A stretch of DNA of 39,842 bases, from assembly GCA_016791145.1 (NCBI GenBank), contig JAEUNJ010000009.1, positions 1-39,842 on the forward strand. The letters are read 5' to 3'. Below the pieces are notes generated by a model. The model was not told where the DNA came from and did not search any database. It worked only from the letters and a program-made list of their open reading frames with translations. This DNA comes from Rhodocyclaceae bacterium (lineage in GTDB: Bacteria; Pseudomonadota; Gammaproteobacteria; Burkholderiales; Rhodocyclaceae). Position 1 is the stretch's first letter. Each line of letters starts with the position of its first letter. Positions 36,065 through 39,842 of this stretch are shown in pieces. The position numbers and the translations under genes were made by a program.

Positions 36065-36748
36065 ATGTACCGCAAGCAATCGGGATTCACCCTTGTCGAA
36101 ATCGCCATCGTGCTGGTCATCATCGGCCTGCTGCTCGGCGGCGTGCTGAAGGGCCAGGAACTGATCAACAGCGCCAAGGTCAAGAACATGGCCAGCGACT
36201 TCCGCAATATCTCGACCTTCGTCTATGCCTACCAGGACAAGTACCGGGCGCTGCCGGGGGACGACCAGGCCGCCGTGAATCATCTCGGCGCCACGGCCAC
36301 CCCGGCGACCACGCCTGCGGGCGCCACCATCGGAAATGCCCGCATCAACGGCGACTGGAATTCCGGGACCCGCACCGACGAGTCCGTGCTGTTCTGGCAG
36401 CACGTCCGCCTGGCGGGGCTCGCGACGGGTACGACGGTCGTGCCGGCGGGAGCCGTCACGCTCCAGGAGGAGTACACGCCCAAGAATGCCGACGGCGGCC
36501 GCCTCGGCGTCACGGGCGACAACGTATTCACGGGCGCGCCGGCCTGGACGGCGAACTTCTTCGTCTGTTCGGCGAACATCCAGGGCCGCTTCGCGCGGCA
36601 GTTGGATACCATGATCGACGACGGCAACACGACCACGGGCACCGTACGCGTCATCTGCCAGAACGAATGCGCCAATTCGGGGGCCTATCCCGCCAACCTC
36701 ACCCCAACCGAAGACGGCAACGTCTACACGGTCTGTTCCGCCTTCTGA
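36065..36748 (+). CDS. Type IV pilin-like protein, sigma-54 controlled
   Basis: A 227-aa prepilin-like protein with a canonical leader and helix: MYRKQSG then FTLVEIAIVLVIIGLLLGG, with Gly -1, Phe +1 and Glu +5. Periplasmic landmarks shared with the 4435-5103 protein are ALPGDD, DESVLFWQHVRLAGLA, and a C-terminal CSAF. Cysteines at VCSAN, ICQNEC and VCSAF could form disulfides. At 227 aa it is longer than most major pilins (about 150), so it may be a minor pilin or an alternative pilin. GAGGAGAAGG gives a strong ribosome site. A terminator follows at once, so it is monocistronic. Upstream lies a near-consensus sigma-54 promoter. Confidence 0.88.
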   Translation: MYRKQSGFTLVEIAIVLVIIGLLLGGVLKGQELINSAKVKNMASDFRNISTFVYAYQDKYRALPGDDQAAVNHLGATATPATTPAGATIGNARINGDWNSGTRTDESVLFWQHVRLAGLATGTTVVPAGAVTLQEEYTPKNADGGRLGVTGDNVFTGAPAWTANFFVCSANIQGRFARQLDTMIDDGNTTTGTVRVICQNECANSGAYPANLTPTEDGNVYTVCSAF

Positions 36749-36764
36749 CGGGAATCCGTCCACC

Positions 36765-36798
36765 TGAAGAAGCCCGCTCCGGCGGGCTTCTTCATTTC
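36765..36798. terminator. Strong bidirectional terminator, overlapping the antiporter stop
   Basis: A perfect 13-bp stem (TGAAGAAGCCCGC at 36765-36777, GCGGGCTTCTTCA at 36782-36794) with loop TCCG is followed by TTTCCC. It ends the pilin gene. The antiporter gene's reverse-strand TGA (36792-36794) is the outermost part of the stem, so the hairpin also closes that gene. Confidence 0.8.
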
Positions 36799-38762
36799 CC
36801 GCGCAGGATCCTTTCCTCGCCCGCCTTCAGCGCCTTCGGCGTCCCCAGCAGCACCACCACGTCGCCCTCGGCCAGGGGTTCGCCCATCGGCACCCGCTGC
36901 CGGGCCGCGCCACGCCGCCGCACGGCGGAGACCTGCACGCCCAGTTCCGCCAGGTCCAGGTCGCCGACGGGCCGGCCGGCGCCCCGGGCCCCGTCGGTCA
37001 CCAGCACCGCGTGCAGCCTCGGCTGGTCGGCCTCCTCCAGGTGGTCGGCGGCATCGGTGGCGCCATGGAAGAAGCCGCGCAACAGCACGTAATGCTGCTC
37101 GCGCATCTCCCGGAGCCGCTTGATCACCCGGTGCATCGGCACGCCGAGCAGCGCCAGCGCGTGGGTGGCCAGCATGACGCTCGATTCGAGGGCCTCGGGG
37201 ACCACTTCCGTGGCGCCCAGCGCGGCGAAGCGCTCCAAATCCGCGTCGTCGTGGGCGCGCACCACCACCGGCAGGTCCGGGCGCAGGTCGCGGACATGGT
37301 GGAGCACCCGCTGCACCGAGTGGCTGTCGGAAAAGGTGACGATCAGCACATGGGCCCGGGCGATCCCGGCCGTGACCAGGGTTTCCCGGCGGGCGCAGTC
37401 GCCATAGCTCACCGGCTCGCCGGCCGCAGCGGCCTCGCTCACCCGCTCCGGATCCGAATCCAGGGCAACGGCGGCAATGCCCTCCTGTTCCAGGAAGCGG
37501 GCCAGGTGCTGCCCGGTGCGCCCATATCCGCAGACGATGGCGTGCTTGTCGGCCGTCAGCGAACGGGCGGCGAGCTGGGTGAGCTGCATGGACCGCAGCA
37601 GCCACTCGGAGGACACCAGGCGCATCACGAGACGGTCCGAGAAATGGACGATCAGCGGCGCCAGCATCAGCGACAGCACCAGTGCCGCCAGGGTCACCTG
37701 CATCAGGTGGCCCTTGACCAGCCCCAGTTCGCCGGCCCTGTCCAGCAGCACGAAACCGAACTCCCCGCCGGCGCAGAGCCACAGTCCGGTGCGCAGCGAG
37801 GTGCCCGGCGCCGCGCCGAACAGGCGTGAGAGGCCGGCCACGAGGGCGAGCTTGACCGCCAGCAGCAGGGCGAGCGCCGCCACCACCCAGGGCAGGTTCG
37901 CCAGTACCAGGGGCAGGTCGAGGAGCATGCCGACGGTCACGAAGAACAGCCCCAGGAGGACGTCCCGGAAGGGCTTGATGTCCTCCTCGACCTGGTAGCG
38001 GTACTCGGTCTCGGAGATCAGCATGCCGGCCGTGAAGGCCCCCAGGGCCAGGGACAGGCCCGCCTCCTCGGTCACGTAGGCCAGGCCCAGGGTGATCAGC
38101 AGCACGTTGAGGACGAAGAGTTCCGCCGACTTCCGCCGGGCCACCACGAAAAACCAGAGCCCCATCAGGCGCTGGCCGAAGAAGATCACCACGGCGAGCA
38201 CCGCCACCGCCTTGGCCATTTCCGTGGCCAGGGTCGCGGCGAAGGCCTCCGGCGCCTGGGTCAGGGCCGGGAGCAGGATCATCAGCGGCACCACCGCCAG
38301 GTCCTGGAAGAGGAGCACGCCGATCACCTCCCGGCCGTGGGCGGACTCCAGTTCGAGGCGTTCCGCCAGCAGCCGTGAGAGCACCGCGGTGGAGGACATG
38401 GCGACCACGCCGCCCAGGGCGATCCCCTCGCGCAACGAGGCTCCGGCGAGCCAGGCGGCGAGCAGCCCCACCGCCAGGGTCGTCGCCACCTGGGCGAGCC
38501 CGAGGCCGAAGACGATGCGCTTCATGCTGTAGAGCCGCGGCAGCGAGAACTCCAGCCCGATGGAGAACATCAGGAAGACGACCCCGAACTCGGCGAGGCG
38601 GCGGGTCGATTCGGCGTCCGGCAGCCACCCCAGGGCGTGCGGTCCGATGGCGGTGCCCACCAACAGGTAGCCGATGATGGGCGGCAGCCCCAGGGTCCGG
38701 AACGCGACCACCACCAGGACGGCCGCCGCCAGCAGGATGAGCACGAGCTGCAGGGATGACAT
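36792..38762 (-). CDS. KefB/KefC-type cation:proton antiporter (CPA2)
   Basis: A 656-aa monovalent cation/proton antiporter. Residues 1-385 hold the Na+/H+ exchanger fold of about 12 helices with PPIIGYLLVGTAIGP, FLMFSIGLEFSL, and QDLAVVPLMI carrying the ion-site Asp. A TrkA-N nucleotide-binding domain follows from about 405 (IVCGYGRTGQHLARFL), then a TrkA-C domain near the end (PLAEGDVVVLLG). This is the KefB/KefC/YbaL layout, protecting against electrophiles or adjusting pH and K+. Without KefF/KefG-type partners nearby I cannot tell which. The ATG lies 33 bp from the kdsD promoter on the other strand. Confidence 0.93.
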   Translation of the reverse strand: MSSLQLVLILLAAAVLVVVAFRTLGLPPIIGYLLVGTAIGPHALGWLPDAESTRRLAEFGVVFLMFSIGLEFSLPRLYSMKRIVFGLGLAQVATTLAVGLLAAWLAGASLREGIALGGVVAMSSTAVLSRLLAERLELESAHGREVIGVLLFQDLAVVPLMILLPALTQAPEAFAATLATEMAKAVAVLAVVIFFGQRLMGLWFFVVARRKSAELFVLNVLLITLGLAYVTEEAGLSLALGAFTAGMLISETEYRYQVEEDIKPFRDVLLGLFFVTVGMLLDLPLVLANLPWVVAALALLLAVKLALVAGLSRLFGAAPGTSLRTGLWLCAGGEFGFVLLDRAGELGLVKGHLMQVTLAALVLSLMLAPLIVHFSDRLVMRLVSSEWLLRSMQLTQLAARSLTADKHAIVCGYGRTGQHLARFLEQEGIAAVALDSDPERVSEAAAAGEPVSYGDCARRETLVTAGIARAHVLIVTFSDSHSVQRVLHHVRDLRPDLPVVVRAHDDADLERFAALGATEVVPEALESSVMLATHALALLGVPMHRVIKRLREMREQHYVLLRGFFHGATDAADHLEEADQPRLHAVLVTDGARGAGRPVGDLDLAELGVQVSAVRRRGAARQRVPMGEPLAEGDVVVLLGTPKALKAGEERILRGK

Positions 38763-38793
38763 GGCGATGGCGGGCCGGCCGATCCGGGGGGGT

Positions 38794-38802
38794 TGATATA
38801 AT
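38794..38802 (+). promoter_or_regulatory. Extended -10 promoter for kdsD
   Basis: TGATATAAT is a perfect extended -10 element (TGn plus TATAAT). It predicts a start near 38809 and a leader of about 22 nt before ATG 38831. It is divergent from the antiporter gene, whose leader must overlap it. Confidence 0.6.
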
Positions 38803-38830
38803 CGTCGTCAATCATAACGGCAGCCTGGAC

Positions 38831-39835
38831 ATGGCCCAAGTCCGCCCTTTCCCCCCCGATGAACGCGCCGAGACACCGGCCCTGGCCATGGCCCGCCGGG
38901 TGCTGCGCATCGAGGCCGAGGCCGTCCTGGCCCTGGCCGAGCGCCTCGGCGGCGAGTTCGATCGCGCCGTCGACACGGTGCTGAACTGCCGCGGCCGGGT
39001 CGTCGTCAGCGGCATCGGCAAGTCCGGCCACGTGGCGCGCAAGGTCGCCGCCACGCTGGCGAGCACTGGAACGCCGGCCTATTTCGTGCACGCCGCCGAG
39101 GCGGTGCATGGCGACTTGGGCATGATCACGCGCGACGACGTGCTGATCGCCATCTCCAACTCCGGCGAGAACGACGAGTTGCTCACCATCGTGCCCCTGG
39201 TCAAGCGCCAGGGCGGCCGCCTGATTGCAATCACCGGCAATGCGGATTCGTCCCTGGCCGGGGAGGCCGACATCCACCTGGACGCCCGGGTGCGGGAAGA
39301 GGCCTGCCCCTTGAACCTGGCCCCCACCGCCAGCACCACCGCCGCCCTCGCCCTGGGCGATGCGCTGGCCGTGGCCCTGCTCGACGCCCGCGGGTTCTCC
39401 GCCGACGACTTCGCCCGCACCCACCCGGGTGGTGCCCTGGGCCGCCGGCTGCTGACCCACGTGCGGGACGTGATGCGCGGCGCGGAGGCCCTGCCGCGGG
39501 TGCCCGCCGGGACCCCGGTGCCCCGGGCCCTCCTCGAGATGTCCCGGGGAGGCCTGGGCATGACCATCGTCGAGGACGCCGACGGGCGGCTGGCGGGCAT
39601 CTTCACCGACGGCGACCTGCGGCGCAGCCTGGAGCGGCTCGGCGACCTCCGGGAGGTCCCCGTGCAGCAGCTCATGACGGCCACCCCCCACTGGATCGGC
39701 CCCGAGCGGCTGGCCGTGGAGGCCGTGGAGAAGATGGAACGGCTGCGCATCAACCAGCTCCTCGTGCTCGATGGCGGAGGCCGCGTCGTCGGCGCCCTGA
39801 ACATGCACGACCTGTTCCGGGCCAAGGTCATCTGA
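38831..39835 (+). CDS. kdsD: Arabinose-5-phosphate isomerase (KDO pathway)
   Basis: KdsD converts ribulose-5-phosphate to arabinose-5-phosphate, the first committed step to KDO for LPS. The 334-aa protein (E. coli 328 aa) has an N-terminal SIS domain with GIGKSGHVARKVAATLASTG and AISNSGENDEL, the conserved HPGGALGRRLL linker, then two CBS domains (DVMRG onward, and LMTATP to the end). ATG 38831 matches the family and lies downstream of an extended -10; 25 upstream in-frame residues are rejected. The next gene starts on the kdsD stop (TGATG). Confidence 0.95.
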   Translation: MAQVRPFPPDERAETPALAMARRVLRIEAEAVLALAERLGGEFDRAVDTVLNCRGRVVVSGIGKSGHVARKVAATLASTGTPAYFVHAAEAVHGDLGMITRDDVLIAISNSGENDELLTIVPLVKRQGGRLIAITGNADSSLAGEADIHLDARVREEACPLNLAPTASTTAALALGDALAVALLDARGFSADDFARTHPGGALGRRLLTHVRDVMRGAEALPRVPAGTPVPRALLEMSRGGLGMTIVEDADGRLAGIFTDGDLRRSLERLGDLREVPVQQLMTATPHWIGPERLAVEAVEKMERLRINQLLVLDGGGRVVGALNMHDLFRAKVI

Positions 39836-39842
39836 TGGGCGC
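39835..39842 (+). CDS. Start of next gene, possibly kdsC (truncated by window)
   Basis: ATGGGCGC begins on the last base of the kdsD stop codon. Only two full codons are visible, so nothing can be identified from sequence. In many proteobacteria kdsC (KDO-8-phosphate phosphatase) follows kdsD with such an overlap; this is inference from gene order only. Confidence 0.4.

Overview
The window is a dense, GC-rich bacterial chromosome segment. I count 37 protein genes or gene ends on both strands, with no gap over about 185 bp. I see no tRNA, rRNA, insertion sequence, prophage or CRISPR array. The gene mix points to a betaproteobacterium, most likely Rhodocyclales (the Azoarcus/Aromatoleum/Thauera relatives). 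The pointers are a 2-aminobenzoyl-CoA type monooxygenase/reductase cluster, a PEP-CTERM protein, a cytochrome c', an N-terminally membrane-bound class III adenylate cyclase, and kdsD followed by the start of another gene. The placement is an inference from gene content only.

Layout. 1-4426: end of secF, a cytochrome b561 convergent with cytochrome c', then purB with a small companion gene, and a glutathione S-transferase. 4435-6900: an orphan pseudopilin, mnmA and nudJ. 6993-10721: ilvE, a CHCC zinc-finger protein, waaF with an apparent CTG start, a SnoaL-like protein and a YheT-type hydrolase. 10795-16845: a phosphomannomutase/phosphoglucomutase facing a zinc-ribbon Nudix gene, a PEP-CTERM exoprotein, a small exported protein, alaS and another small exported protein. 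16943-18945: a glycerophosphodiesterase and a UgpB-like binding protein with no permease. 19112-20516: two tandem membrane proteins built from four copies of an LFPPF repeat, which I do not recognise as a named family. 20648-27487: a six-gene aryl-CoA catabolic operon (monooxygenase/reductase, MarR regulator, crotonase, acyl-CoA dehydrogenase, aminobenzoate-CoA ligase, Rid protein). 27578-32643: a lipoprotein, an aldo/keto reductase, rlmM, rhlE and a fumarylacetoacetase-family gene. 32774-36748: adenylate cyclase, an orphan eight-helix histidine kinase, and a pilin gene behind a near-consensus sigma-54 promoter. 36792-39842: a KefB/C-type antiporter, kdsD and the first bases of the next gene.

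How it fits together. The catabolic operon reads as aerobic anthranilate (or possibly salicylate) degradation through CoA thioesters: the ligase activates the acid, the FAD/FMN fusion enzyme hydroxylates and reduces the ring, and beta-oxidation-like enzymes follow under MarR control. waaF, kdsD and the phosphohexomutase serve the outer envelope. The histidine kinase, sigma-54 promoter and pilin form a plausible regulated surface-appendage module. The points most worth attention are the LFPPF repeat proteins, the sigma-54 pilin locus with its distant paralogue, the atypical active sites of the crotonase and Rid protein inside the catabolic operon, and the long palindrome over the presumed alaS promoter.
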